From positions 3,041,418 to 3,105,417 of the forward strand of contig JAVSMN010000001.1 of NCBI GenBank assembly GCA_032027205.1: 64,000 nt of DNA, written 5' to 3'. Every line of letters starts with the position of its first letter. Positions within the stretch are counted from its first letter, which is position 1. Origin of the DNA: Zeimonas sp032027205 (GTDB lineage Bacteria > Pseudomonadota > Gammaproteobacteria > Burkholderiales > Burkholderiaceae_E). Shown here one piece after another: positions 27,953 to 36,250 of this stretch. Below the pieces are notes generated by a model. It made no database searches. It was not told the DNA's origin and saw only the letters and a list, made by a program, of their open reading frames with translations. Position numbers and translations under genes: made by a program.

Positions 27953-28957
27953 TCACCGGCTCGTCGACCGCTCCAGCAACCTCACTAGCGCCGTCAGCAC
28001 CTCGTTCGCTGGCGTGGCTACCCCGAGCGCCGCGCCGCGCGCCACTACGTACCCGTTCAGCGAATCGATTTCAGTGCGCCGGCCGTTGGAAAGATCCTGC
28101 TCCATCGAGGAGCTGGCTTCGCGCATCGCTTCGCCGAGCCGCATGGCGGCGTCGTAGTGCGCAGACGCATCCGCTAGCGGCACGCCGTCGGCCCTCGCCA
28201 CTGCGACGCACTCCTCGATCGTCGCGCGCATCAGTTTGCGCACGTCGGCATCGTCGATGATCGCGCCGTAGCGCGCGCGGGCCAGCGCCGAGATCGCGTT
28301 GTACGCGCAGTTCATCACGAGCTTGTCCCACAGGGCAGGGCGCACGTCGGGCTCGGTGCGGCAGGGAACTTCGGCGTTCTCGAAGAGGCGCGCGATGGCG
28401 AGCGTGCGCGGGGAGGGCGATGCTTCGGCAGCCGCGGCTTTTGCGGAGGTTGCGCCGGCGCCTGCTTCGTCCGCTCGCGGGCCGCACTCTCCAACCACCA
28501 GGTCGCCGCGCCCCGAGTGGCGCAAGTGTCCGAGCCCGCTCATCGCGGCGGCGACGTAGACGACTGCGCCGAGCGCGTCGATCCCACTGCTGCGCATCCG
28601 CTCGACGTTGTCGACGCCGTTCTGCAGGCTGACGACGATCGCGCCGGGGCGCAGCAGCGGCACGAGTTGCCGTGCCGCAGCCACGGTATCGCGCGTCTTC
28701 ACGCAGGAGAGCACGACGTCGGCGTCTCGTACGGCCTCCGGCCGAGTCTCGGCGTCGATTCGGATGCGCCGCTGCGCGCCTCCGCTCTCGAAGAGCAGCC
28801 CGTCGCGGCGGATCGCATCGACGTGCGCCGCGCGGCCGATCAACGTGACCGGCGTGCCGGCCTCGGCGAGCTTAGCGCCGAAATAGCAGCCGACGGCGCC
28901 GGCGCCGTAGACCGCCACCTTCGGCGGTCGGCTATCGGGATGATCCGGAAGGGGCAA
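27953..28957 (-). CDS. panE: 2-dehydropantoate 2-reductase
   Basis: A 334-residue NADPH-dependent ketopantoate reductase (ApbA/PanE family) of the pantothenate pathway. The Rossmann loop GAGAVGCYFGAKLAEAG is at about residues 18-34. Further motifs are DVVLSCVKTRDT, SLQNGVDNVE (containing the conserved Asn) and KLVMNCAYNAISAL with the catalytic Lys. The C-terminal helical domain includes SSSMEQDLSNGRRTEIDSLNGYVV. An insertion of about 15 residues (GADEAGAGATSAKAAAAEAS) precedes the middle of the protein. Some members act on related 2-oxo acids. It is transcribed divergently from the vapBC-like pair. Confidence 0.9.
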   Translation of the reverse strand: MPLPDHPDSRPPKVAVYGAGAVGCYFGAKLAEAGTPVTLIGRAAHVDAIRRDGLLFESGGAQRRIRIDAETRPEAVRDADVVLSCVKTRDTVAAARQLVPLLRPGAIVVSLQNGVDNVERMRSSGIDALGAVVYVAAAMSGLGHLRHSGRGDLVVGECGPRADEAGAGATSAKAAAAEASPSPRTLAIARLFENAEVPCRTEPDVRPALWDKLVMNCAYNAISALARARYGAIIDDADVRKLMRATIEECVAVARADGVPLADASAHYDAAMRLGEAMREASSSMEQDLSNGRRTEIDSLNGYVVARGAALGVATPANEVLTALVRLLERSTSR

Positions 28958-28986
28958 GGCATTTACTCCGTCGAGTGCTAAAATTT

Positions 28987-29000
28987 GACCAACGTTAGTC
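28987..29000. promoter_or_regulatory. Imperfect palindrome upstream of the vapBC-type pair, candidate operator
   Basis: GACCAACGTTAGTC is symmetric around AACGTT with one mismatched pair. It lies between a possible -10 TAAAAT (28979-28984) and the antitoxin start. Phd/VapB antitoxins usually bind such palindromes to autoregulate. No good -35 is visible. Confidence 0.3.
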
Positions 29001-29019
29001 TAGTTCGCGGAGGCGTTCC

Positions 29020-29256
29020 TTGTCCGAGGAAGTGGTCAACCTGTACGAGGCGAAGACGCACCTCTCGCGGCTTGTCGATCGCGCCGCCTCGGGCGAAACC
29101 ATCATCATCGCCAAAGCAGGCAAGCCGCTCGCGCGATTGGTGTCGATGCCGGCTCGCCGCGCGGTGCGCCTCGGCTCCTTGCGTGGCCGTATCCGGGTCC
29201 CGGACGATATTGACGCCGTTGCCCAGGAAGAGATCGAGGAAATGTTCAATCGTTGA
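29020..29256 (+). CDS. Phd/YefM-family (VapB-type) antitoxin
   Basis: A 78-residue antitoxin. The N-terminal part VNLYEAKTHLSRLVDRAASGETIIIAKAGKPLARLVSM is the classic Phd/YefM DNA-binding domain, and the charged C-terminus (DDIDAVAQEEIEEMFNR) is the toxin-binding arm. The start is taken as TTG at 29020 because GGAGG (29009-29013) lies 6 bases upstream; a GTG at 29032 is the alternative. Its stop overlaps the start region of the PIN-domain toxin. Confidence 0.9.
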   Translation: MSEEVVNLYEAKTHLSRLVDRAASGETIIIAKAGKPLARLVSMPARRAVRLGSLRGRIRVPDDIDAVAQEEIEEMFNR

Positions 29257-29258
29257 TC

Positions 29259-29639
29259 GTGCGTATTCTTCTCGACACCCAGGTGTTGCTTTGGGCGATG
29301 GCCGACCCTTCGCGGTTGCCGCTCGCCTCGCGTCGGCTGCTGTCGTCCGGTACGTCGGAAGTGTGCTTCAGCCTGGCTTCGATCTGGGAAATCGCGATCA
29401 AGTACAGCCTCGGGAAACTGACTTTCGACGCCGATGTCATCGCTGGCGCCGCCCAGGCCGACGGCTTCGGGTGTCTCGACATTCGCCGGGAGCATTTGAG
29501 CGAAGTGCAGCGGTTGCCTTGGCATCATCGCGACCCGTTCGATCGCCTTCTGGTTGCGCAGAGCATTGTCGAACCGGCCGTCTTGTTGACCTCCGACGCT
29601 GTCCTTCCGCGGTACGGTCCGACGATCAGATCGATCTGA
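29259..29639 (+). CDS. PIN-domain toxin, VapC-type
   Basis: A 126-residue PIN-domain ribonuclease, the toxin of the pair. Acidic residues of the active site are in LLDTQVLLW (Asp6), SIWEIAIK (Glu), HHRDPFDRLLVAQ (Asp) and LTSDAVL (Asp). VapC toxins cleave tRNAs or rRNA. The start is set at GTG 29259, which gives the usual MRILLDT beginning; a TTG at 29253 overlapping the antitoxin stop is possible. The stop codon lies within a 20-base perfect palindrome. Confidence 0.9.
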   Translation: MRILLDTQVLLWAMADPSRLPLASRRLLSSGTSEVCFSLASIWEIAIKYSLGKLTFDADVIAGAAQADGFGCLDIRREHLSEVQRLPWHHRDPFDRLLVAQSIVEPAVLLTSDAVLPRYGPTIRSI

Positions 29640-29642
29640 TCG
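29623..29642. repeat. 20-base perfect palindrome at the 3' end of the PIN toxin gene
   Basis: Bases 29623-29642 read the same on both strands (half-site CGATCAGATC). The toxin stop codon at 29637-29639 lies inside it. There is no T-run, so it is not a standard terminator. It could be a protein-binding site, or chance in a region of repeated GATC. Confidence 0.5.
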
Positions 29643-29878
29643 GGCGCACACGACGCCGTCGTGGGCCGAGAGCCGAATAGAACTCCGCACAACATCCGCG
29701 TACGCCAACGCCGGGCAAGTCGGCCGTCCCGCGGCTCCCGTTGCGCCTCCGTCACGGCCCCCCGCCGATTTCCGCCGCCCTCGCGCCGCCCCGGTCTTAT
29801 GATTCACGCCTCGCAGACCGCCCCGGCTTCCCGGCCGGCTCCGCGCTCCCATACCCCGCACCCCGAAGGCCGCACCCG

Positions 29879-32125
29879 ATGCAATTCCGTTTCCCCATCA
29901 TCGTCATCGACGAGGACTGGCGCGCCGATTCCGCCAGCGGCCTGGGCATTCGCGCGCTCGCCAAGGCCATCGAGGAGCAGCACTGGGAGGTGGTGGGCGG
30001 CTTCACCTACACCGACGTCTCGATGGTGGCCAACCAGGCGGCGCGCGCCTCGGCCTTCATCGTGTCGATCGACGACGAGGAACTCGGCGAGGACCCCACC
30101 GTGGAGCCGGCGGCCATCACCGAGCTGCGCAAGTTCATCACCGAGACGCGCCGTCGCAACGCCGACATCCCGATCTTCCTGTTCGGCGAGACGCGCACGT
30201 CGCAGCACATCCCGAACGAGATCCTGCGCGAGTTGCACGGCTTCATCCACATGTTCGAGGACACGCCGGAGTTCGTCGCGCGCTACATCATCCGCGAGGC
30301 GACGAACTACCTGAACTCGCTCGCGCCGCCGTTCTTCAAGGCGCTGGTGAACTACGCGCACGACGGCTCGTATTCGTGGCACTGCCCGGGGCACTCGGGC
30401 GGCGTGGCCTTCCTGAAGAGCCCGGTGGGGCAGATGTTCCACCAGTTCTTCGGCGAGAATATGCTGCGCGCCGACGTCTGCAACGCGGTGGACGAGCTTG
30501 GGCAGCTGCTCGACCACACCGGGCCGGTGGCGGCCTCCGAGCGCAACGCCGCGCGCATCTTCAACACCGATCACCTGTTCTTCGTGACGAACGGCACGTC
30601 GACGTCGAACAAGATCGTCTGGCACGCAACGGTGGGCAACAACGACGTCGTGCTGGTCGATCGCAACTGCCACAAGTCGATCCTGCACGCGATCACGATG
30701 ACCGGGACGATCCCGATCTTCCTGCAGCCGACGCGCAACCACCTGGGCATCATCGGGCCGATTCCGCTCGAGGAGTTCGACCCGGCGAACATCCAGCGCA
30801 AGATCGACGCCAATCCGCTGATCACCGACAAGAGCGCGCGTCCGCGCGTGATGACGATCACGCAGTCCACCTACGACGGCGTGGTCTACAACGTGGAGAT
30901 GCTCAAGCGCACGCTGGGCGACTACATCGAGAACCTGCACTTCGACGAGGCGTGGCTGCCGCACGCGGCGTTCCACCCGTTCTATCACGAGTTCCACGCG
31001 ATCGGACCGAACCGCCCGCGCAGCGCGGACACGATGATCTTCTCGACGCAGTCGACGCACAAGCTGCTCGCCGGCCTGTCGCAGGCGTCGCAGATCCTCG
31101 TGCAGGACCCGGTGAACCGCAAGCTCGATCGGCACCGCTTCAACGAAGCGTTCCTGATGCACACCTCCACCAGTCCGCAGTACGCGATCATCGCCTCGTG
31201 CGACGTCGCCGCCGCGATGATGGAGCCGCCCGGCGGCACCGCGCTCGTCGAGGAGTCGATCTTCGAGTCGCTCGAGTTTCGCCGCGCGATGCGCAAGGTC
31301 GACGACGAGTACGGCTCCGACTGGTGGTTCAAGGTCTGGGGGCCGAAGGACCTCGCCGACAACGGCATCGGCCGCCGCGAGGGCTGGTTCCTGCGCTCGA
31401 ACGACAAGTGGCACGGCTTCGGCAAGCTCGCCACGCACTTCACGATGCTCGACCCGATCAAGGCGACGATCGTCACGCCGGGTCTCGACATGAACGGCAA
31501 GTTCGCGCCGTCGGGCATCCCGGCGTCGATCGTCACCAAGTACCTCGCCGAGCACGGCGTCGTCGTCGAGAAGACGGGGCTGTACTCGTTCTTCGTGATG
31601 TTCACGATCGGCATCACGAAGGGCCGGTGGAACACGCTAGTCACCGAGCTGCAGCAGTTCAAGACCGACTACGACACCAACCAGCCGCTATGGCGCGTGA
31701 TGCCCGAGTTCGTGCAGGCGTTCCCCGCCTACGAACGCATCGGGCTGCGCGACCTCGCTTCGCAGATCCACGAGCAGTACCGCCGCTACGGCATCGCGCG
31801 CGTTACCACCGAGATGTACCTGTCGAACATGCAGCCGGCGATGCGACCCTCGGAGGCCTTCGAGTGCCTTGCGCATCGACACGTGGAGCGCGTGCCGATC
31901 GACGAGCTCGAAGGCCGCATCACGACGATGCTCGTCACGCCGTATCCGCCCGGCATTCCGCTGCTGATTCCGGGCGAGCGCTTCAACAAGCCGATCGTCG
32001 AGTACCTGAAGTTCGCGCGCGACTTTAACGCGCAGTTTCCGGGATTCGAGACCGACGTGCACGGGCTCGTGGTCGAACTCGAGGGCGGGATGACGCGGTA
32101 TTACGTGGACTGCGTGCGGGATTGA
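29879..32125 (+). CDS. Orn/Lys/Arg decarboxylase (PLP-dependent, biodegradative type)
   Basis: A 748-residue fold-type I PLP decarboxylase with three parts: an N-terminal wing/response-regulator-like domain (PIIVIDEDWRADSASGLGIRALAKAIEE), the large catalytic domain and a C-terminal domain. The PLP lysine is Lys395 in STQSTHKLLAGLSQ; HCPGHSGGVAF and FDEAWLPHAAFHPFY are also typical. Length and layout match AdiA/SpeC/CadA proteins, which make agmatine, putrescine or cadaverine, often in acid resistance or polyamine supply. The substrate among Arg, Lys and Orn is not settled by sequence alone. The ATG at 29879 gives the family N-terminus. It converges with the RDD gene after 16 bases. Confidence 0.92.
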   Translation: MQFRFPIIVIDEDWRADSASGLGIRALAKAIEEQHWEVVGGFTYTDVSMVANQAARASAFIVSIDDEELGEDPTVEPAAITELRKFITETRRRNADIPIFLFGETRTSQHIPNEILRELHGFIHMFEDTPEFVARYIIREATNYLNSLAPPFFKALVNYAHDGSYSWHCPGHSGGVAFLKSPVGQMFHQFFGENMLRADVCNAVDELGQLLDHTGPVAASERNAARIFNTDHLFFVTNGTSTSNKIVWHATVGNNDVVLVDRNCHKSILHAITMTGTIPIFLQPTRNHLGIIGPIPLEEFDPANIQRKIDANPLITDKSARPRVMTITQSTYDGVVYNVEMLKRTLGDYIENLHFDEAWLPHAAFHPFYHEFHAIGPNRPRSADTMIFSTQSTHKLLAGLSQASQILVQDPVNRKLDRHRFNEAFLMHTSTSPQYAIIASCDVAAAMMEPPGGTALVEESIFESLEFRRAMRKVDDEYGSDWWFKVWGPKDLADNGIGRREGWFLRSNDKWHGFGKLATHFTMLDPIKATIVTPGLDMNGKFAPSGIPASIVTKYLAEHGVVVEKTGLYSFFVMFTIGITKGRWNTLVTELQQFKTDYDTNQPLWRVMPEFVQAFPAYERIGLRDLASQIHEQYRRYGIARVTTEMYLSNMQPAMRPSEAFECLAHRHVERVPIDELEGRITTMLVTPYPPGIPLLIPGERFNKPIVEYLKFARDFNAQFPGFETDVHGLVVELEGGMTRYYVDCVRD

Positions 32126-32141
32126 ACCGGCAGCCGAGCCC

Positions 32142-32645
32142 CTAAACGTCCACCGACCTCAGCCTCGCCGACGGTTCGACGTTCGCCAGCCGGGTTCCCG
32201 CAACCACGTCGTGCAGTCCGCGCCGATCCTTGTCGACCAGCGTCCACAGAAAGGGCACCAGAAGCAGCGCATACAGCGTCCCGTGCACGAAGTACCCCGC
32301 CGCCAGCGCCCCGACGCACAACGCCGTCACCACCGCGAAGCGCACGAACGCCTGCACGACGCTCACCGGGCCGCCGTCGCGCGTCTGCAGCTGCAGCGAC
32401 ATCGTCTTCATCGGCAGCGACCTGCGCCCCTGGCTCCAGAAGTAGGTGAAGTACGCCGCCAGCACGCCCAGCGTGAACCACTGGAACGCCGTGCGCAGCG
32501 CGCCCGGATGTCCGCGGAACTGCGTGAGCGCCGAGAACGCGTAGTCGGCGAACCAGACGACGCCGAACAGGATGATCGCTTCGTAGACGAAGCCCATGAA
32601 CCGGCGCCAGGGATCGGCGGCCGGCGCGCGCGGGCCCCGCGGCAT
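32142..32645 (-). CDS. RDD-family membrane protein
   Basis: A 167-residue membrane protein of the RDD family. It has three to four hydrophobic helices; the first begins FMGFVYEAIILFGVVWFADYAF, and the C-terminal part has DKDRRGLHDVVAGTRLANV, the conserved end of RDD proteins. The function of the family is mostly unknown. The start ATG shares one base with the stop of the upstream DUF3106 gene (TGATG), so it is the last gene of a four-gene overlapping operon led by an ECF sigma factor. Confidence 0.85.
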   Translation of the reverse strand: MPRGPRAPAADPWRRFMGFVYEAIILFGVVWFADYAFSALTQFRGHPGALRTAFQWFTLGVLAAYFTYFWSQGRRSLPMKTMSLQLQTRDGGPVSVVQAFVRFAVVTALCVGALAAGYFVHGTLYALLLVPFLWTLVDKDRRGLHDVVAGTRLANVEPSARLRSVDV

Positions 32646-33241
32646 CAGTAGTAGACGCGCCGTCGGCGCTGCGCGGGCTTGCGGTTGCGCTTGACGACTT
32701 CGGCGAGCGGCTGGGCGGCATGCTTCGCGAGCCCGGTGCGCGCGCCTGCGTGACGCGCCGCCGTGTTGCTCGTCGTGCCGCTGGTGCGCAGCACCGCACG
32801 CTGTTCGGGCGTCATCTCGCGGTAGCGCTCCCATTGCGCCTGGCGCTCGTCGGCATTCAGGCGCTTGGCGAGCCGGTAGTTCTGCCGCGCGAGCCTGCGC
32901 TGCTCGGGCGTGAGCTTCGCCCACTCGCGGATGCGCTCGTCGACGCGCTCGCGTTGTTCATCGGACATCTGCGGTACGCGGTCGACGAGCTGGAGCCAGC
33001 CGCGCTTCTCGGCCGTGGACCAGCCGTTCCACTGCTGTTCGAAGGGACCGAGCACCTCCTGTTGCGTGCTCGTGAGATCGCTCCACAGCGGCTGCACCAG
33101 CGGCAGCAGCGAGCCGCGATGCGTGGGGGGCGTGTCGGCCGACAGCGCCGGGGCCACGGCGATGCTTGCGGCCAGCGCGATGGCGGCCAGCGCGGGCCAG
33201 CGTGGCGTGCTCATCGATGCGGGCCAGCGCGCTGCGCTCAT
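32645..33241 (-). CDS. DUF3106 protein, predicted periplasmic
   Basis: A 198-residue protein with an N-terminal signal peptide (PALAAIALAASIAVAPALSA) and a DUF3106 region rich in charged heptads: LWSDLTSTQQEVLGPFEQQWNGWS, LTPEQRRLARQNYRLAKRL, MTPEQRAVLR. The repeated TPEQR motifs recall periplasmic sensor/chaperone helices such as CpxP/Spy, but homology is not shown. The C-terminus is basic (KRNRKPAQRRRRVYY). The start at 33241 overlaps the stop of DUF3619 by 4 bases (ATGA); an internal ATG at 33214 is the alternative. Confidence 0.85.
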   Translation of the reverse strand: MSAARWPASMSTPRWPALAAIALAASIAVAPALSADTPPTHRGSLLPLVQPLWSDLTSTQQEVLGPFEQQWNGWSTAEKRGWLQLVDRVPQMSDEQRERVDERIREWAKLTPEQRRLARQNYRLAKRLNADERQAQWERYREMTPEQRAVLRTSGTTSNTAARHAGARTGLAKHAAQPLAEVVKRNRKPAQRRRRVYY

Positions 33242-33666
33242 TCTTCCTGCCCCCGTGACTGCGACGAGACGTTGCGCAGATACACGCCGAAGCCGCGGTC
33301 GGCGTATGCCGAGAGCGGGACTTCGTCGGCGATCATCCCGGCGTCGAGTTCGGCCAGGTCGTCGGCGCGCTGCTGGGATTCCAGCGCCGCGATGCCGAAA
33401 AGACCGGCGGCGACGATCGCGATCGGGACCACCACGGCAGCAATCCGCCAGACGAGTCGCGGCGCGGGGCCGCCGACGAGGGCGTCGGCCGGTCGGTGTC
33501 CGGCGCGTGCGATCTCGTGCGCAGCGCGCGGCGCCTTTTCGACGCGGGCGTGGGCCAGCGCAGCGGCGCGCGCGGCGGCCAGCCGATGAGCGGTGCGGTA
33601 CGGAAGACGATCGGCGGATTCGTCGAGTGCGACGCGCACGATCCGGGCAAGTTCTCTTTCGTTCAT
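33238..33666 (-). CDS. DUF3619 protein, single-pass membrane, candidate anti-sigma factor
   Basis: A 142-residue protein with a cytoplasmic N-terminal region of about 75 residues, one membrane helix (VWRIAAVVVPIAIVAAGLFGIAAL) and a short periplasmic tail (DEVPLSAYADRGFGVYL). Family DUF3619 is found beside ECF sigma genes in betaproteobacteria. The topology and 4-base overlap with the sigma gene are like those of anti-sigma factors, which is an inference; no ZAS motif (HxxxCxxC) is present. Confidence 0.8.
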   Translation of the reverse strand: MNERELARIVRVALDESADRLPYRTAHRLAAARAAALAHARVEKAPRAAHEIARAGHRPADALVGGPAPRLVWRIAAVVVPIAIVAAGLFGIAALESQQRADDLAELDAGMIADEVPLSAYADRGFGVYLRNVSSQSRGQEE

Positions 33667-34226
33667 CGTTCGATTCCGCGGGCGGCGAGAGCTTCGGCCA
33701 GCGCATGCGCGGCGCGCGAGCAGTGCGTCTTCACGCTTCCTTCCGAGCAGCCCATCGCGAGCGCCGTCTCGGCAACGTTCAGATCTTCCCAGTAACGCAG
33801 CAGGAACGCCTCGCGTTGACGCCGCGGCAGCTGAGCGATTTCCTCGTCGAGAATGGTCCGCATTTGCGCGCGCTCGACCGCGTCGGCGGTCTCGTCGGCG
33901 TCGGTGCCGAGGTCGAGCGCCTCGAGCGCCTCGGACTCGGTCTGCTCGCCGTCATGGTCGTTATGCAGCGACGAGAGCGGGGTCGTCCACAGGCTGCGCA
34001 CGCGCTGGCGCCGGAAGTGATCGGTGATCGCGTTCTGCAGGATGCGATGAAAGAGCATCGGCAGTTCCGCAGCCGGACGCGTGCCATAGCGACTCGCCAG
34101 CCGCAGCATTGCGTCCTGGACGACGTCGAGCGCGCCGTCGCTGTCGCGTAACGCGAACATCGCATGCTTGAACGCACGCCGCTCGACCCCCGCGAGAAAA
34201 TCGGACAACTCCTGGCGGCTTGCCAT
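33663..34226 (-). CDS. ECF-type RNA polymerase sigma factor
   Basis: A 187-residue sigma factor with region 2 (ALDVVQDAMLRLASRY and FHRILQNAITDHFRRQ) and region 4 (LPRRQREAFLLRYWEDLNVAETALAMGCSEGSVKTHCSRAAHALAEAL, a helix-turn-helix). There is no region 3. ECF factors direct specific stress or envelope regulons. It leads the operon with DUF3619, DUF3106 and RDD, each overlapping the next by 1-4 bases. It is divergent from ilvB across about 290 bases. Confidence 0.9.
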   Translation of the reverse strand: MASRQELSDFLAGVERRAFKHAMFALRDSDGALDVVQDAMLRLASRYGTRPAAELPMLFHRILQNAITDHFRRQRVRSLWTTPLSSLHNDHDGEQTESEALEALDLGTDADETADAVERAQMRTILDEEIAQLPRRQREAFLLRYWEDLNVAETALAMGCSEGSVKTHCSRAAHALAEALAARGIER

Positions 34227-34309
34227 TCGGGCCTTCGAGCGGCGCGATCCTCGACGAAAAAGACGCTGCGGATGCTAGCAGAAGGGTCGCGCAGGCGCGC
34301 GCCCGCGTC

Positions 34310-34339
34310 TTGACCGCCGGTGCTGCGCCGCAGTATTCT
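34310..34339 (+). promoter_or_regulatory. Predicted sigma-70 promoter of ilvB
   Basis: TTGACC (34310-34315), an 18-base spacer and TATTCT (34334-34339) form a good vegetative promoter between the divergent sigma factor and ilvB. It implies a leader of about 170 bases before the ilvB ATG at 34518. No leader peptide rich in Leu, Ile or Val was found in that leader, so classical attenuation is not supported. Confidence 0.5.
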
Positions 34340-34517
34340 GTACCGCTTATCCCCTACCCGCGAAACTGCGTCGGTCCGTCTTCACGAGAGGCGCGTCCGG
34401 CGCATCCGATCAAAACTCGCAGGACCCGTGTCGAGGTCTGCGTCGTGGCTCCGGAAGCAGCACCCGGCAGCCATGGCGCCGGCGGCGGATCCTCCTGCCC
34501 TTGAAAGGACTACCAAG

Positions 34518-36239
34518 ATGGAACTCACCGGCGCGGAAATCGTCGTCCGTTGTCTGCAGGAAGAAGGCGTCGAGCACGTCTTCGGTTATCCCGGCGGCGC
34601 CGTTCTCTACATCTACGACGCGATCTTCAACCAGGAGAAGATCCGCCACGTGCTCGTGCGCCACGAACAGGCGGCCGCGCACGCGGCCGACGGCTATGCG
34701 CGCTCCACCGGCAAGGTCGGCGTGTGCCTGGTCACCAGCGGCCCAGGCGTCACCAACGCGGTCACCGGCATCGCCACTGCCTACACCGACTCGATCCCGA
34801 TGGTCGTGCTCACCGGCCAGGTGCCCACGCACGCGATCGGCGAAGACGCGTTCCAGGAAGCCGACACTGTCGGCATCACGCGTCCGTGCGTGAAGCACAA
34901 CTTCCTCGTGAAGGACGTGCGCGACCTGGCCGTCACGATCAAGAAGGCGTTCCACATCGCCTCCACCGGCCGTCCGGGGCCGGTGCTCGTCGACATTCCG
35001 AAGGACGTCACGCGCGCGCAGTGCCGCTTCGAGTATCCGAAGACGGTGTCGATGCGCTCGTACAACCCGGTCACGCGCGGACACCAGGGGCAGATCAAGA
35101 AGGCGCTGGGCCTGATCCTCACTGCCGAGCGCCCGATGATCTACGCCGGCGGCGGCGTCGTGCTGGCCAACGCTTCGGAGGAGTTGAACCGCTTCGCCGA
35201 ACTGCTCGACTTCCCGGTCACCACCACGCTGATGGGCCTGGGCGGCTACCGCGCGAGCGAGCGCAAGTGGGTCGGCATGCCGGGCATGCACGGCACCTAC
35301 GAAGCGAACATGTCGATGCAGCACTGCGATGTGCTGATCGGCATCGGCGCGCGTTTCGACGATCGCGTCATCGGCAACCCGAAGCACTTCGCGCAGAACC
35401 CGCGCAAGATCATCCACCTCGACATCGATCCGTCGTCGATCTCCAAGCGCGTGCGGGTGGACGTGCCGATCGTCGGTGACGTTCGCGAGACGCTGCGCGA
35501 GATGATCGCGCTGCTCGAGCAGACGCTCGCCGCGGGACAGAAAACCAACGCGTCGGCGGTCGTCGACTGGTGGAAGCAGATCGACGAGTGGCGCGGGCGC
35601 AATTGCCTGAAGTACCGCTCGAGCGACGAGGTGATCAAGCCGCAGTCGGTCGTGCAGAAGCTGTGGGAGATCACCGACGGCGATGCCTTCGTCACGTCCG
35701 ACGTCGGCCAGCACCAGATGTGGGCGGCCCAGTACTATCCGTTCGACAAGCCGCGGCGCTGGATCAACTCCGGCGGCCTGGGAACGATGGGCGTCGGGCT
35801 GCCCTTCGCGATGGGCGCGCTGCTGGCCAACCCGGGCGCGAAGGTCGCGTGCATCACCGGCGAAGGCTCGATCCAGATGAACATCCAGGAGTTGTCGACC
35901 TGCAAGCAGTACAACCTGCCGGTGAAGATCGTCAACCTGAACAACGGCTACCTGGGCATGGTTCGCCAGTGGCAGCAGATCGAGTACGGCAGCCGCTATT
36001 CGCAGTCGTACGTCGATGCGCTGCCCGACTTCGTCGCGCTGGCGCAGGCCTACGGGCACGTCGGCATCCGCATCGAGCGTCCGAAGGACGTCGAGCCGGC
36101 GCTGCGCGACGCCTTCGGCAAGTACAAGGACCGGCTCGTCTTCCTCGACTTCATCACCGACAAGACCGAAAACGTCTGGCCGATGGTGCAGGGCGGCAAG
36201 GGGCTGACCGAAATGCTGCTCGGCTCCGAAGACCTGTGA
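34518..36239 (+). CDS. ilvB: Acetolactate synthase large (catalytic) subunit
   Basis: A 573-residue ThDP-dependent enzyme that makes acetolactate or acetohydroxybutyrate, the first common step to Val, Leu and Ile. The N-terminal PYR domain contains HEQAAAHAADGYARSTGKVG with the catalytic Glu; a central FAD-binding domain follows; and the C-terminal PP domain has ITGEGSIQMNIQELS and NLNNGYLGMVRQWQ, the Mg-ThDP motif with Glu in place of the usual Asp of GDG. ATG 34518 has AAAGGA 8 bases upstream; an in-frame open extension upstream is not conserved-looking. The regulatory subunit ilvH follows after 11 bases. Confidence 0.96.
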   Translation: MELTGAEIVVRCLQEEGVEHVFGYPGGAVLYIYDAIFNQEKIRHVLVRHEQAAAHAADGYARSTGKVGVCLVTSGPGVTNAVTGIATAYTDSIPMVVLTGQVPTHAIGEDAFQEADTVGITRPCVKHNFLVKDVRDLAVTIKKAFHIASTGRPGPVLVDIPKDVTRAQCRFEYPKTVSMRSYNPVTRGHQGQIKKALGLILTAERPMIYAGGGVVLANASEELNRFAELLDFPVTTTLMGLGGYRASERKWVGMPGMHGTYEANMSMQHCDVLIGIGARFDDRVIGNPKHFAQNPRKIIHLDIDPSSISKRVRVDVPIVGDVRETLREMIALLEQTLAAGQKTNASAVVDWWKQIDEWRGRNCLKYRSSDEVIKPQSVVQKLWEITDGDAFVTSDVGQHQMWAAQYYPFDKPRRWINSGGLGTMGVGLPFAMGALLANPGAKVACITGEGSIQMNIQELSTCKQYNLPVKIVNLNNGYLGMVRQWQQIEYGSRYSQSYVDALPDFVALAQAYGHVGIRIERPKDVEPALRDAFGKYKDRLVFLDFITDKTENVWPMVQGGKGLTEMLLGSEDL

Positions 36240-36250
36240 GGCCCCCGGCG

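Noticed and set aside
29798..29803. TATGAT as a -10 of the basic amino acid decarboxylase gene
   Set aside because: A good -10 match but no acceptable -35 at 16-19 bases upstream; not enough to call a promoter.
34346..34517. Branched-chain amino acid attenuator with leader peptide before ilvB
   Set aside because: No short frame rich in Leu/Ile/Val codons and no terminator/antiterminator pair with a T-run were found in the leader.
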